Shown here: positions 22,612-30,144 of the stretch, one piece after another
Numbering within the stretch: position 1 is the stretch's first letter
Layout of the letters: each line of letters starts with the position of its first letter
IMG/VR virus record: IMGVR_UViG_3300027736_000167
Span: 1-30,144 of that record
Strand: one strand, 5' to 3'
DNA length: 30,144 nt
Source of the DNA: a virus
Notes under the pieces: model-generated
The model's input: only the letters and a program-made list of their open reading frames with translations
Told to the model about the DNA's origin: nothing
The model's database searches: none
Position numbers and translations under genes: made by a program

Positions 22612-24358
22612 AGAATTGCCCAACGACTTCACTAAAATTAACACCAGTTCTTACTGCAACAAAGTTCAATTGAATGTAATTAATTGACCGTGCTGGTTTA
22701 ATATATATGTCACCCACAAACTGATTAGCATCAATAACTTGTGATGTATTATTTGTAGCGTCACAAACAACACGATAGTCATAGATACCACGGCGACCTT
22801 TAACATCTCTTAAGAATGGAGTTACCAGAGCAACAAATTGATTTCGAGTAAAGTCATCATTGAATTCAAATAATGAGAACTTAGCTGCCTGTGCAATTGT
22901 TTTTTCTAATACGATGAACAATCTGCGTACATTGATACGGTCAAAAGCAGATGGTTTAGCTTGTAGAGTTTTATCTCCAAACAATACTGTTCCTTGTCCT
23001 GGGAATGTACCTACTGGATTAACACCTATAGCGTAAATTGTATCTCTCTGTGTTTTAGTAGGATTCCATGCTAATTTAACAGCATTTTTAATTTGACCAC
23101 GGTTAAATCCAGCAGGAGAGAACCAAGGATCACGAACAGAATCAGTATATACACATAATCCAGCGATATCACCATTGAGTGGAACATAACGGTATGTGTT
23201 GTTATACTTGTCAAACATATATTTCCAACCAGAATCAGCAACAGCATATGTTCCTGCATTGCTTTGTCTAGCCAAACTTGTAATCCAAGACCTAATGTTT
23301 GTTGTTTCATTACCAGATTGACCAACTACATCAGAATATCTTGGTGAAACAAAAGCAATACAGTCTTTACGAGCTGAAGAAATATTGTCAATAGCGTATT
23401 GTTGTACAGTTACACTTGCACCACCTGTAATAACTAAAGAAATGTCTACTTCATCAGAGTTGGTGAATAGACCATAAGATGATATTAAATTAGCATCCGT
23501 TACAGGTACATCAGAACCACCAGTTAATGTTGAATTGGTACCATTTAATGTCTGTAATGTGGCAAAAGTTTTACCTGGTAAAGTAGTGCCCCAAGTAGAA
23601 TTAGTTGTAGAGTAACTTGGTGGATCAATAGCGTAAATATATTTTGAGTTATTGTAGATGTAATTCTTATAGTAATTTGAATTACCTAAAGAATCTACTG
23701 CATCTGAAGCTTTTGATAAGAATGGAAACACTTCTAATACGGTATTTTTAGCACCAGTAATTAAACCACCTGAGTCAATAACAGCAATATGTAGTTCATC
23801 ATAAGATGCTCCAGCTGCAGCAGCTTCGAATGATGTATTCGGAGCGGCAGTAACTACACCAGATAAACCAATTGTGGAAGCAGTCCAACTATTAAAATGA
23901 GTTTCATAAACTGCACCGTTAGCTTGTAATGGACCGGCATCTAAAACTGAAACAGTTAAAGAGTTACCTAAAGCACCAGGATATCTAGCAGTAAAAGCAC
24001 CATAGAAATTTGAACTATTCACATTTAAATATGTGGTATCAAATTCATCTTCGTTTTGAATTTTAATAGCTGTGTTACCTGTGGCATTTTTAGCTGTGGT
24101 TCCTACTGCTCGAACCACTTGAAGATTATTACCATACGCTAAAAATGAAGCAGCAGTAAAATATGAAACATAAGTGTTACTATCTGGACTAGAAAATATA
24201 GAATTAAGTTGTGTTTCGCTAGAAACCTGAATTCTTTTATTTGCTGGACCCCATTGAAAATTCCCAGAAAAAGCACCGGCTGTAGTTAGAACTGAAGGCA
24301 CGACCGTTGTTTGGTCAACTTCAGAAACATTTACGCCTGGAGAGATTTGGAATGCCAT
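22610..24358 (-). CDS. 18: Tail sheath protein gp18
   Basis: A 582-residue sheath subunit (T4 gp18 is 659), beginning MAFQISPGVNVSEVDQTTVV, the standard start of the family. The C-terminal conserved domain is seen in DRINVRRLFIVLEKTIAQAA, FEFNDDFTRNQFVALVTPFL and FVGDIYIKPARSINYIQLNF. The middle is an asparagine/threonine-rich variable domain that would face outwards on the sheath. AAGGAGA precedes the start, with a possible GATAAATA late promoter further up. Confidence 0.97.
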   Translation of the reverse strand: MAFQISPGVNVSEVDQTTVVPSVLTTAGAFSGNFQWGPANKRIQVSSETQLNSIFSSPDSNTYVSYFTAASFLAYGNNLQVVRAVGTTAKNATGNTAIKIQNEDEFDTTYLNVNSSNFYGAFTARYPGALGNSLTVSVLDAGPLQANGAVYETHFNSWTASTIGLSGVVTAAPNTSFEAAAAGASYDELHIAVIDSGGLITGAKNTVLEVFPFLSKASDAVDSLGNSNYYKNYIYNNSKYIYAIDPPSYSTTNSTWGTTLPGKTFATLQTLNGTNSTLTGGSDVPVTDANLISSYGLFTNSDEVDISLVITGGASVTVQQYAIDNISSARKDCIAFVSPRYSDVVGQSGNETTNIRSWITSLARQSNAGTYAVADSGWKYMFDKYNNTYRYVPLNGDIAGLCVYTDSVRDPWFSPAGFNRGQIKNAVKLAWNPTKTQRDTIYAIGVNPVGTFPGQGTVLFGDKTLQAKPSAFDRINVRRLFIVLEKTIAQAAKFSLFEFNDDFTRNQFVALVTPFLRDVKGRRGIYDYRVVCDATNNTSQVIDANQFVGDIYIKPARSINYIQLNFVAVRTGVNFSEVVGQF

Positions 24359-24408
24359 TTGTTATCTCCTTGAATATTATGATTATTGGCAGTTATAATA
24401 CCATGATT

Positions 24409-24416
24409 TATTTATC
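24409..24416 (-). promoter_or_regulatory. Possible late promoter variant before gp18
   Basis: GATAAATA on the minus strand in the 69-base gp17-gp18 gap, about 50 bases before gp18. This gap is long for the module, which favours a functional element. The same octamer also occurs inside gp17 coding sequence, so chance cannot be excluded. Confidence 0.45.
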
Positions 24417-24427
24417 AAAGGCCACAT

Positions 24428-24453
24428 TTAGAGATTTCTTAACGAATCTCTAA
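24428..24453 (-). other. Inverted repeat overlapping the gp17 stop codon
   Basis: TTAGAGATT and AATCTCTAA form a perfect 9-bp stem with an 8-base loop that includes the last codons and TAA stop of gp17. No T-run follows, so it is not a standard terminator. It could be an RNA stability or processing element between gp17 and gp18. Confidence 0.6.
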
Positions 24454-26107
24454 TAAACCCAGCATAAACTTCACCACCATCCGCTAATTCCCACAAATCA
24501 TTTCCAACGATTTCAAAGTTATGCTCACGTCCATCTTCAATGATTGGTGCTGGTAAAATTTCTTGATCCAGTTGATTCATATCTTCCAACTGAATTTGTT
24601 TTCTTATATCATGATTTACAATTTCTTTAAAATACTTTTGAGTGGTTGCCCACGCAAACATTACTAAACCCATTACTAAGTCATCATTTGCTTCCGATTC
24701 TGCCGCAAAAGATGTCTTGTTGGCAACAAAGGTAGTTAATTCTGATATAGTATCAAAATCGTTGATGAGTAATTTATTACCTTCAATTAAAGTCTTTAGA
24801 TTGGAACATCCCATTCTTTTAACTTGAACCGACATTTTTAAACCTAGTTGTACTCCTCTGGCAAACCCAGCCGATAACTGTTGTGGTTGTTTATTACCAG
24901 TAAACACCTTAAATAAATTCTCATATTCAAGGTCTTGGTGAAGAATGTCAGCAACCTGTGGTGTATTATTTATCTCAACCAAAACGTAAGCATCATTGTA
25001 ATACTTGGCAGCGTTATAGATGATGGTTGGAAACAGTATTGGAGATATGGCCGAACTCTTATAAGTTGCCACTTGTTTGTATGGTGTGGTTGAAATATCT
25101 ATCACCGAAAAGGTTGAACAGTCTAAGTTTTTACCTTCAGACACATCCACCCAAATGCCATACAGATGGTCTTTGGTCGTTTCATCATCACCTTTGACTG
25201 GATGTTCATAGATATTCATCTTGTCGTGTACTGCCACAGGTGGTTTAAAGGCCAACTGTTGTAACTTTTGACCAGAGATAAGTGTGTTAGAAGAACCTAG
25301 GAACTCAGTTTCAAACTCCTGCCTAAATTGCCTTTCAGAAGTATTTTTAATTGTTTCTTCTTTCCAATTTTCATCCCGGCCTGGCACCATCGACCAATGA
25401 ACTTCAAATGGTATATAATTATTGTTTTTATTGACCGCATCCGTCCAAATTTTATAAAAAAGATTCATACCATTAGGCGTAGAAACAATAATAATCTTTG
25501 TTTTGGTACCAGCAGTAATAACAGGATAGACTGAGGTGAAGAATTCTGTGGCAATATTGGATGGTACGAAAGCAAACTCATCCAAGAATACAATGTTAAA
25601 TGAACCAGAACGAGCCGCTGAACTTGATGTGGAAGATGCCACGATGACCGAACCATTTTCTAATTCTATACGACCTTTGTTCCATTCTACCACACCTTGT
25701 TGTAACCACATAGGTAGATTCTCATAGGCTAACTGTAACTTACCTAGAATACCACGAGCGGTCTCACCTCGGTTGGCCAGAACTGCTACTGATTGTGAGT
25801 CTTGAAATAGTATCGTCCAGAGAAGATAGGCGACTGTTGTGGTGGTTTTACCGACCTGTCGAGGACATTTCATGATAGTAAAACGATTCTCATGGAACGT
25901 CTTAATCATTTCTTCCTGAAAATCATACATTTTAAACTCGGTTACACCTTCATCAAGTGTAATAATCTTAATGTATCTGGAAAAATATAATGGATCTTTC
26001 CGACACTTTACATATTCTTCTATTTGTTCTTCATTAAAATTAACATTGACACCCACTCTTTTGAGTAGGGGATTATCACGGTACGATTCTTTTAGTTTAG
26101 TTGCCAT
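24428..26107 (-). CDS. 17: Terminase large subunit gp17
   Basis: A 559-residue packaging motor (T4 gp17 is 610). Walker A is CPRQVGKTT at 81-89, Walker B with catalytic Glu is VFLDE at 173-177, and motif III is STPNG near 209-213. The nuclease domain begins at LYGIWVDVSEG with Asp321 as a metal ligand, and EANDDLVMGLVMFAWA provides further acidic residues near the C-terminus. It cuts concatemers and pumps DNA through gp20. Its start overlaps the upstream glycosyltransferase-like gene by 11 bases. Confidence 0.97.
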   Translation of the reverse strand: MATKLKESYRDNPLLKRVGVNVNFNEEQIEEYVKCRKDPLYFSRYIKIITLDEGVTEFKMYDFQEEMIKTFHENRFTIMKCPRQVGKTTTTVAYLLWTILFQDSQSVAVLANRGETARGILGKLQLAYENLPMWLQQGVVEWNKGRIELENGSVIVASSTSSSAARSGSFNIVFLDEFAFVPSNIATEFFTSVYPVITAGTKTKIIIVSTPNGMNLFYKIWTDAVNKNNNYIPFEVHWSMVPGRDENWKEETIKNTSERQFRQEFETEFLGSSNTLISGQKLQQLAFKPPVAVHDKMNIYEHPVKGDDETTKDHLYGIWVDVSEGKNLDCSTFSVIDISTTPYKQVATYKSSAISPILFPTIIYNAAKYYNDAYVLVEINNTPQVADILHQDLEYENLFKVFTGNKQPQQLSAGFARGVQLGLKMSVQVKRMGCSNLKTLIEGNKLLINDFDTISELTTFVANKTSFAAESEANDDLVMGLVMFAWATTQKYFKEIVNHDIRKQIQLEDMNQLDQEILPAPIIEDGREHNFEIVGNDLWELADGGEVYAGFIRDSLRNL

Positions 26108-26843
26108 AAAATAGTTTATCTACTAATATTTTGGAATGTGGCGACTGTGAATTGGTGACGTAGTTGTTAGACATATGGTGAACCCAGCAATCTGTAAAGT
26201 GTTTCATTGGCACCAACACTCGATGGTTAAATCCTGCAGGTGGATGAATAAAGGTATTGCCTAGGTTGGCAGATTCACGAATACCCCACCATCCTTTTTG
26301 ACCAACATTAAAGTAATCGGACTTTATATGTTCTTCGACCATCTCTCGGTCCATAATAAACATACCTTGGTATGGTTCTGGTAGAGATAGGTACATATCA
26401 TCATCAATAATAACCTTTTGATTGTTGTTAATGTTCACTCGGTTGGTACAGTCTAAGGAATATATCTTGCCTTCTTTATCAATTTCAATCCTGTGGATAC
26501 CTGGAATAAAATTAAAATTATTATCTTTGAATAGTTTTCTGGTTCTTAACCAGTAATTAAATGTTTTCTGTGAAACATCCACGTTACCTTCTAGGTAAGC
26601 AAAGTGTGTATAGTCCGATTCTAGAAATTGTGGCATATATTTTTTGTGTTCCCAAGTCAAAAGAAATGGGTCTGCCAACTCTGCAACATCTATTTGCAAA
26701 TCATCATTAAAATTTGTGTTGGAGTTAATAACAATCTTAACACCTTTACAGTTTATCTTCTGTAGGTTTTTTATTAACTTGTTGAAATTTTCTAATCTTT
26801 CTGGAACATAATGAAAACAAACATTCACCCATAACTTCATCAT
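26097..26843 (-). CDS. Glycosyltransferase-like protein inserted between gp16 and gp17
   Basis: A 248-residue protein starting MMKLWVNVCFHYVPERLENF. The stretch HFAYLEGNVDVSQKTFNYWL followed by RKLFKDNNFNFIPGIHRIE and PYQGMFIMDREMVEEHI resembles a family of glycosyltransferase-like proteins in which the first part usually reads YLEDDI, a metal-binding acidic cluster. Here that cluster reads EGNVD, so metal binding may be changed. Start ATG overlaps the gp16 stop (ATGATG), and the end overlaps gp17, so it is co-translated with the terminase. It may modify a virion or host surface glycan; function is inference. Confidence 0.6.
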   Translation of the reverse strand: MMKLWVNVCFHYVPERLENFNKLIKNLQKINCKGVKIVINSNTNFNDDLQIDVAELADPFLLTWEHKKYMPQFLESDYTHFAYLEGNVDVSQKTFNYWLRTRKLFKDNNFNFIPGIHRIEIDKEGKIYSLDCTNRVNINNNQKVIIDDDMYLSLPEPYQGMFIMDREMVEEHIKSDYFNVGQKGWWGIRESANLGNTFIHPPAGFNHRVLVPMKHFTDCWVHHMSNNYVTNSQSPHSKILVDKLFYGN

Positions 26844-27253
26844 TTACCCTTTAAAAATTTACTCAATTCGGAAGTTGAACCTACAAAGATGGCTTTATCA
26901 ATAGTTGTTCCAGATTGTTCCTTTTTAATACCAGAAATATCTCTCATTTCTTTTTGTATCTTGAGTAATCTATCGTTGGCCTCAGTCATGTTCTTTAATA
27001 AAGTGGCATAGACTTCAAAGGCTCTTGGGTGCTGGCCTGCTTTGGCAATCTCCAATATCTCATACATGGCTTCTTGGCCTTGGTCAATGATACCTTGAAG
27101 ATTTTCTTTTGATTGCTGATAGGCATCCGTTAAATCGGAATCTATATCAGGTTGTTTGTAATTTGTTGGCAAAGATGGTTTCTTTGGTAATTCTTGTTCA
27201 CCAATAGGAGTTACATCAAATACTTCACTCAAACTTTTGTCGAGGTTATTCAT
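26840..27253 (-). CDS. 16: Terminase small subunit gp16
   Basis: A 137-residue protein (T4 gp16 is 164) with the gp16 layout: a flexible N-terminus (LSEVFDVTPIGEQELPKKPS), DLTDAYQQSKENLQGIIDQG, a central helix AMYEILEIAKAGQHPRAFEV and LKNMTEANDRLLKIQKEMRD coiled coil, then a KAIFVGSTSELSKFLKGK tail. It forms rings that recognise DNA and stimulate the gp17 ATPase. Its place before gp17 is as in T4, separated only by the inserted glycosyltransferase-like gene. Confidence 0.93.
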   Translation of the reverse strand: MNNLDKSLSEVFDVTPIGEQELPKKPSLPTNYKQPDIDSDLTDAYQQSKENLQGIIDQGQEAMYEILEIAKAGQHPRAFEVYATLLKNMTEANDRLLKIQKEMRDISGIKKEQSGTTIDKAIFVGSTSELSKFLKGK

Positions 27254-27256
27254 AAT

Positions 27257-27961
27257 TTAATATCCAAATCTTGCTTTATATGTTGCGTGTAAAGATTGTA
27301 TGTCAGCCAAAGCTAACACACCATTATATACTTTAACAAATGCTATACTACCTGATTGAACTTCAGTACCAGCTGAACGACTAAACAACCTTAATTGATT
27401 GAAACCACCGCCACCAGCACTAGTTGCTGTGAATGATACTGCTGATGGTGCAGTGCTTGTTGATGCGTATAAATTACCAACACTGGTAGAGGTATTCCAT
27501 GTTGCAAAATCCAAATGCCAAACGGTATCAGCACCAGATCCTGGTAAATTTACAGTAAAGTTTGGATAAAAAGTTTTTGGATTACCATTATAAGCACCCA
27601 TCAACCAATCTTTAACGCCTTCATTTTGAGTATTTAACAATCTACCAGCAGATGTTGCCGATAGTTTATATGCCATGAATACTGTATAACTTTGTCCAGT
27701 TACATAACTTGGACCACCGTAAATATAATCTGTTCCTGTACTGTTTAATTTATCAAATGATCCACCATTGGCACTATTCCAAAATATGCTGTTTCCTGCA
27801 TTGGCCACAGTTAATGTATACGATCCAACTGTTGATGAGTTTGATGGCACCGCAGAATAATTTGCTGCATCTAAATCATAAACTAAAGTTGCTGAAAATG
27901 CTGCGGCCGCAACAGTAGTTCGTTGAACATTACTAGACATCATGGCCATCATACCACTCAT
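27257..27961 (-). CDS. LamG/concanavalin A-like virion protein, 234 aa
   Basis: After a methionine-rich start (MSGMMAMMSSNVQRTT) comes LVYDLDAANYSAVP, the usual opening strand of phage LamG/ConA-like lectin domains, then IFWNSANGGSFDKLNSTG, a glycine-rich beta core, and the ending SIAFVKVYNGVLALADIQSL, typical of the last strand and helix of the fold. Such domains bind carbohydrate or protein on the cell surface. It shares one base with the fibre-like gene upstream and is probably a fibre or head/tail-bound adhesin. Several starts are possible among the early methionines. Confidence 0.7.
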   Translation of the reverse strand: MSGMMAMMSSNVQRTTVAAAAFSATLVYDLDAANYSAVPSNSSTVGSYTLTVANAGNSIFWNSANGGSFDKLNSTGTDYIYGGPSYVTGQSYTVFMAYKLSATSAGRLLNTQNEGVKDWLMGAYNGNPKTFYPNFTVNLPGSGADTVWHLDFATWNTSTSVGNLYASTSTAPSAVSFTATSAGGGGFNQLRLFSRSAGTEVQSGSIAFVKVYNGVLALADIQSLHATYKARFGY

Positions 27962-29028
27962 TACGAAACTCCTGTACCGTTAATAAACCATGTGTTTGCT
28001 GCAACTTGAATTAGTGTGGCCATACCATATGTAGTAACATTCCTTGAAGCGCTTGTTGTATTACCAGCAAGATACATAGTTACACCTGTGTTTGGTGAAA
28101 CAGTTACGTTGGCACTTGAAGATGTTCTTGAAACAATCATTATGGTTGTACCATTAGAAAACGCCACATTGGCTGTTGTTGGAATATAAAGAGTGTTACT
28201 AGTTGCTTGTGTATAGTAAATGTGTTTACCAGCATCAGTTAATTGTAATGTGTAATTTACCGACTGAGCATTTTGTGGAACTGTTTGTGCAGCTGCCGTA
28301 ATATTTGTATTTGCAGTATTGATTATAGATTGTAAGTAGGCCGAATTGGCATTAGCTGATATTAAACCACCTTCTATTACCGACATTCTAGTATTCTGAG
28401 CAGTATTAACACCTTGTAAAACCATGGTGTTGGCATTGGCCGTAATTAAACCACCTTCTACAACAGCAATCCTAGTATTATTAGTTGTTATTAAACTATT
28501 TAAAAATACTGTATTTGCATTTGAACTAATTAAACCACCTTCAATCACAGACATTCTAGTGTTTTGTGTTGTGTTTACACCTTGAAGTATAATGGTATTT
28601 GCTTGTGCTGAAGATGCTGTGTTAGATGCAGTATTGGCTTGCGTAAATGCCGATTGAGCTAAAGACTCTGTGGTATTTGCAGCAGAAATTGTAATATTGG
28701 CAGTACCATCAAACGCAACTCCATTAATATATCTTGGTGTAAACAATCTGATTGCTGTTGCTGAACCACCACTAATACTAGAATTTGATGTAATATAACC
28801 AAGGTCGTTAGTTAATTGACCAAGTCTAGTGGGAACAGCAACAGTTATCAATTGATTGGCAGTATTAACAACATAGGTTTCTGTTGCCAATCTTTTACCA
28901 CCAGATGTTGTACCGTTATGTACACTAATGGTGCCGTTTGAAGAATCAACAATTAATTCTCCATTAGCACCTACTGTATTAGCAAGTGCAACGGTACTTA
29001 ATCTTCTGAATTGTAATGTTTTTGCCAT
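27961..29028 (-). CDS. Tail fibre-like protein with 28-residue repeats, 355 aa
   Basis: The N-terminus (KTLQFRRLSTVALANTVGAN, then GELIVDSSNGTISVHNGTTSGGKRLA) matches the small beta domain at the start of many phage fibres, as in the Mtd N-domain. TPRYINGVAFDGTANITI (about 97-114) is a fibre-type repeat motif. Residues 146-229 hold three copies of a 28-residue unit (NTRMSVIEGGLISSNANT type), four heptads each, likely a trimeric coiled-coil shaft. The C-terminal 100 residues are beta-rich and may be the tip. It is probably a receptor-binding or head/tail fibre protein; the partner is not seen. Confidence 0.75.
   Translation of the reverse strand: MAKTLQFRRLSTVALANTVGANGELIVDSSNGTISVHNGTTSGGKRLATETYVVNTANQLITVAVPTRLGQLTNDLGYITSNSSISGGSATAIRLFTPRYINGVAFDGTANITISAANTTESLAQSAFTQANTASNTASSAQANTIILQGVNTTQNTRMSVIEGGLISSNANTVFLNSLITTNNTRIAVVEGGLITANANTMVLQGVNTAQNTRMSVIEGGLISANANSAYLQSIINTANTNITAAAQTVPQNAQSVNYTLQLTDAGKHIYYTQATSNTLYIPTTANVAFSNGTTIMIVSRTSSSANVTVSPNTGVTMYLAGNTTSASRNVTTYGMATLIQVAANTWFINGTGVS
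28342..28593 (-). repeat. Three tandem 84-bp repeats in the fibre-like gene
   Basis: Codons for residues 146-173, 174-201 and 202-229 encode the same 28-residue pattern (xxLQGVNTTQNTRxSVIEGGL plus a SANANT-like end). Copies 1 and 3 are nearly identical in protein, copy 2 is diverged. A partial fourth unit begins after residue 229. Confidence 0.85.
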
Positions 29029-29036
29029 TTTTTAAC

Positions 29037-30104
29037 CTATTGTTCGTTTCTGTTGTTAAGTAAATCAACAGCACCTATTTCTGTTGTTAAATCTTCTGTT
29101 CCAAATTGTACCATCAAATCACCACTAATCATATCATCATCTGTTTCTGTTATTGTTGTGGTATATGTATAACTACTATTGGCATTAGCCGTTGACGGAT
29201 TAGGTGTGATATCAATCTGTGCGTGCTCTAATGGCACAACGGTAAATGATCCAAAATTATATTGTGCATTTGTTGTTAGTCCTGTTACGACTGCACTAGA
29301 CACAAAATTACCAGCAATATTAGTTAATCGTAATTGATTATTTGACCAAGATACTACTGTAGCCGTTGCTGTGGCAGTATTAATTGAAAACCCTTGATAT
29401 ATTGTTTCGCCTTCTTGGTAAGTTCCATTACCTGCACCTAAAGATGCAAGAACATCGCCATATTTATTATCACTTAATATGTTAGTAATCGACCTTGTTA
29501 TTAATCCTGTTGATGATGTTTGACCAAATATAAAACCTTTGACGGTAAAATTTAAAGTCCAAATAACCATACGAGTGTCGGAGTCTCGGTCACCTTCATA
29601 TTCAATCTCATGTGTTGCTCTATTTAATAAGATAGGTATTTCTTTTACAATACCCATCTCAGGAATTAAATTTAATTTAATCGTGTAGTCTGGTGTAAAG
29701 AATGGTAATATGTGCTCAATGATTTGTGTACCATCTTCAATGTTTCTCACATAAATGTACAAAGAGAAATCAAAGTTATAAGGTACTGGATTGTATTGTG
29801 ACTTTACACCAACCGATGTTTTTGTAAATGTTTTAAAATTTGTGTTTTGTTTCCTTGAAGCATCATAGTCCAGACCAGTCATTTCATACGACATTCTAGG
29901 TAAAGACATGGCTGCCTTTTTATCCAAGTCTGGATCAAAAGCAAGCCTCTGAGCATACTTTTCTTTGCCAGCATAAGCAATAGGAACTATAAATCTTTGT
30001 TGTTCCGTTTCATCTGGATTATATCGTACCAAAGTAATGTTGTTAAATAGATTACCAAACCCAACAACTAGTTTTCTGATGGCTCGATTGTAAGTAGTGG
30101 CCAT
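29037..30104 (-). CDS. 15: Tail completion and sheath stabiliser gp15
   Basis: A 355-residue gp15 homologue (T4 gp15 is 272). The family pattern is seen in YNRAIRKLVVGFGNLFNNI, RFIVPIAYAGKEKYAQRL, SLPRMSYEMTGLDYDASRKQ, KSQYNPVPYNFDFSLYIYVR and IIEHILPFFTPDYTIKLNLI. It forms the hexameric cap at the top of the tail that joins the neck. The C-terminal part (from about residue 205) is an extension with a GETIYQGFSINTATATATVV segment, a repeat-like motif also seen in other virion proteins of cyanophage-like viruses. Starts after a weak GGA site. Confidence 0.9.
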   Translation of the reverse strand: MATTYNRAIRKLVVGFGNLFNNITLVRYNPDETEQQRFIVPIAYAGKEKYAQRLAFDPDLDKKAAMSLPRMSYEMTGLDYDASRKQNTNFKTFTKTSVGVKSQYNPVPYNFDFSLYIYVRNIEDGTQIIEHILPFFTPDYTIKLNLIPEMGIVKEIPILLNRATHEIEYEGDRDSDTRMVIWTLNFTVKGFIFGQTSSTGLITRSITNILSDNKYGDVLASLGAGNGTYQEGETIYQGFSINTATATATVVSWSNNQLRLTNIAGNFVSSAVVTGLTTNAQYNFGSFTVVPLEHAQIDITPNPSTANANSSYTYTTTITETDDDMISGDLMVQFGTEDLTTEIGAVDLLNNRNEQ

Positions 30105-30144
30105 TTAAATTGTTCCAAAAGGGTTTGATTCTTCAGTATTGGTA
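30105..30144 (-). CDS. C-terminal end of an upstream gene, probably neck protein gp14
   Basis: Only the last 12 codons (TNTEESNPFGTI) and the stop are inside the window, directly abutting the gp15 start. In T4-like phages gp14 lies immediately before gp15, so gp14 is the best guess, based on position alone. Confidence 0.5.
   Translation of the reverse strand, partial: TNTEESNPFGTI

Noticed and set aside
24961-24975. GATAAATA-like sequence inside gp17, and AATAAATA inside gp15 near 29460
   Set aside because: They lie within coding sequence and not ahead of a gene start; expected by chance in AT-rich DNA.
1-30144. CRISPR arrays, insertion sequences, integrase or attachment sites
   Set aside because: No regularly spaced repeats, transposase, integrase or flanking repeats were seen; the only tandem repeats are in the fibre-like gene.

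Overview
The window is part of an AT-rich, T4-like contractile-tailed phage genome. It carries the conserved T4 replication, recombination and morphogenesis core, and every recognised gene lies on the minus strand, so the story reads from high to low coordinates. Gene order (14-15-16-17-18-19-20-67-21-22-23, then uvsY-uvsW-55-47-46, then 45-44-62-regA, then hsp20) and protein sizes resemble marine and freshwater T4-like phages such as cyanophages more than coliphage T4. No photosynthesis genes are present. A Gram-negative host is suggested by two phage proteins with secretion signals, one of them possibly an outer-membrane barrel; the host itself cannot be named from the sequence.

Layout, right to left. 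(1) 30144-16071, virion module: end of a probable neck gene gp14, gp15, a repeat-bearing tail fibre-like protein, a LamG/ConA-like protein, gp16, a glycosyltransferase-like protein, gp17, gp18, gp19, gp20, a gp67-like core protein, an unknown virion-type protein, gp21, gp22 and gp23, closed by a strong terminator. Sequences matching the T4 late promoter (TATAAATA, or ATAAATA with another first base) sit before several of these genes. (2) 15998-15266: a small coiled-coil protein and a second tail-tube-like protein. (3) 15194-7503, recombination and transcription module started by a good sigma70 promoter: uvsY, uvsW, an Sm-like protein, the late sigma factor gp55, an unlisted 52-residue gene, gp47, gp46, peptide deformylase and a DUF4338/DruA-like protein. 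(4) 7399-7136: a helix-turn-helix gene with its own promoter and terminator. (5) 7074-3290, replication module: glycosyltransferase, DUF5664 protein, gp45, a 65-residue protein, gp44, gp62 and regA. (6) 3218-2763: an Hsp20 chaperone with a perfect late promoter and its own terminator. (7) 2683-388, accessory cassette: a 69-residue protein, a zinc metallopeptidase, a secreted beta-rich protein and a secreted subtilisin-like protease. (8) 285-1: another sigma70 promoter, a 58-residue gene and the 5' part of a tRNA-Glu running off the window.

How it works together: host-type sigma70 promoters would express the regulatory, recombination and accessory operons early. gp55, with the sliding clamp gp45 as co-activator in T4, would then switch on ATAAATA promoters before capsid, tail and hsp20 genes. 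gp44/62/45 load the clamp, gp46/47, UvsY and UvsW run recombination-dependent replication, and gp16/17 package DNA through gp20.

The least explained parts are the secreted protease cassette at the left, the DruA-like gene inside the recombination operon, and adhesin and glycosyltransferase genes inserted into the normally compact 15-16-17 block. Assignments rest on reading the protein sequences from memory of the families; no searches were run.
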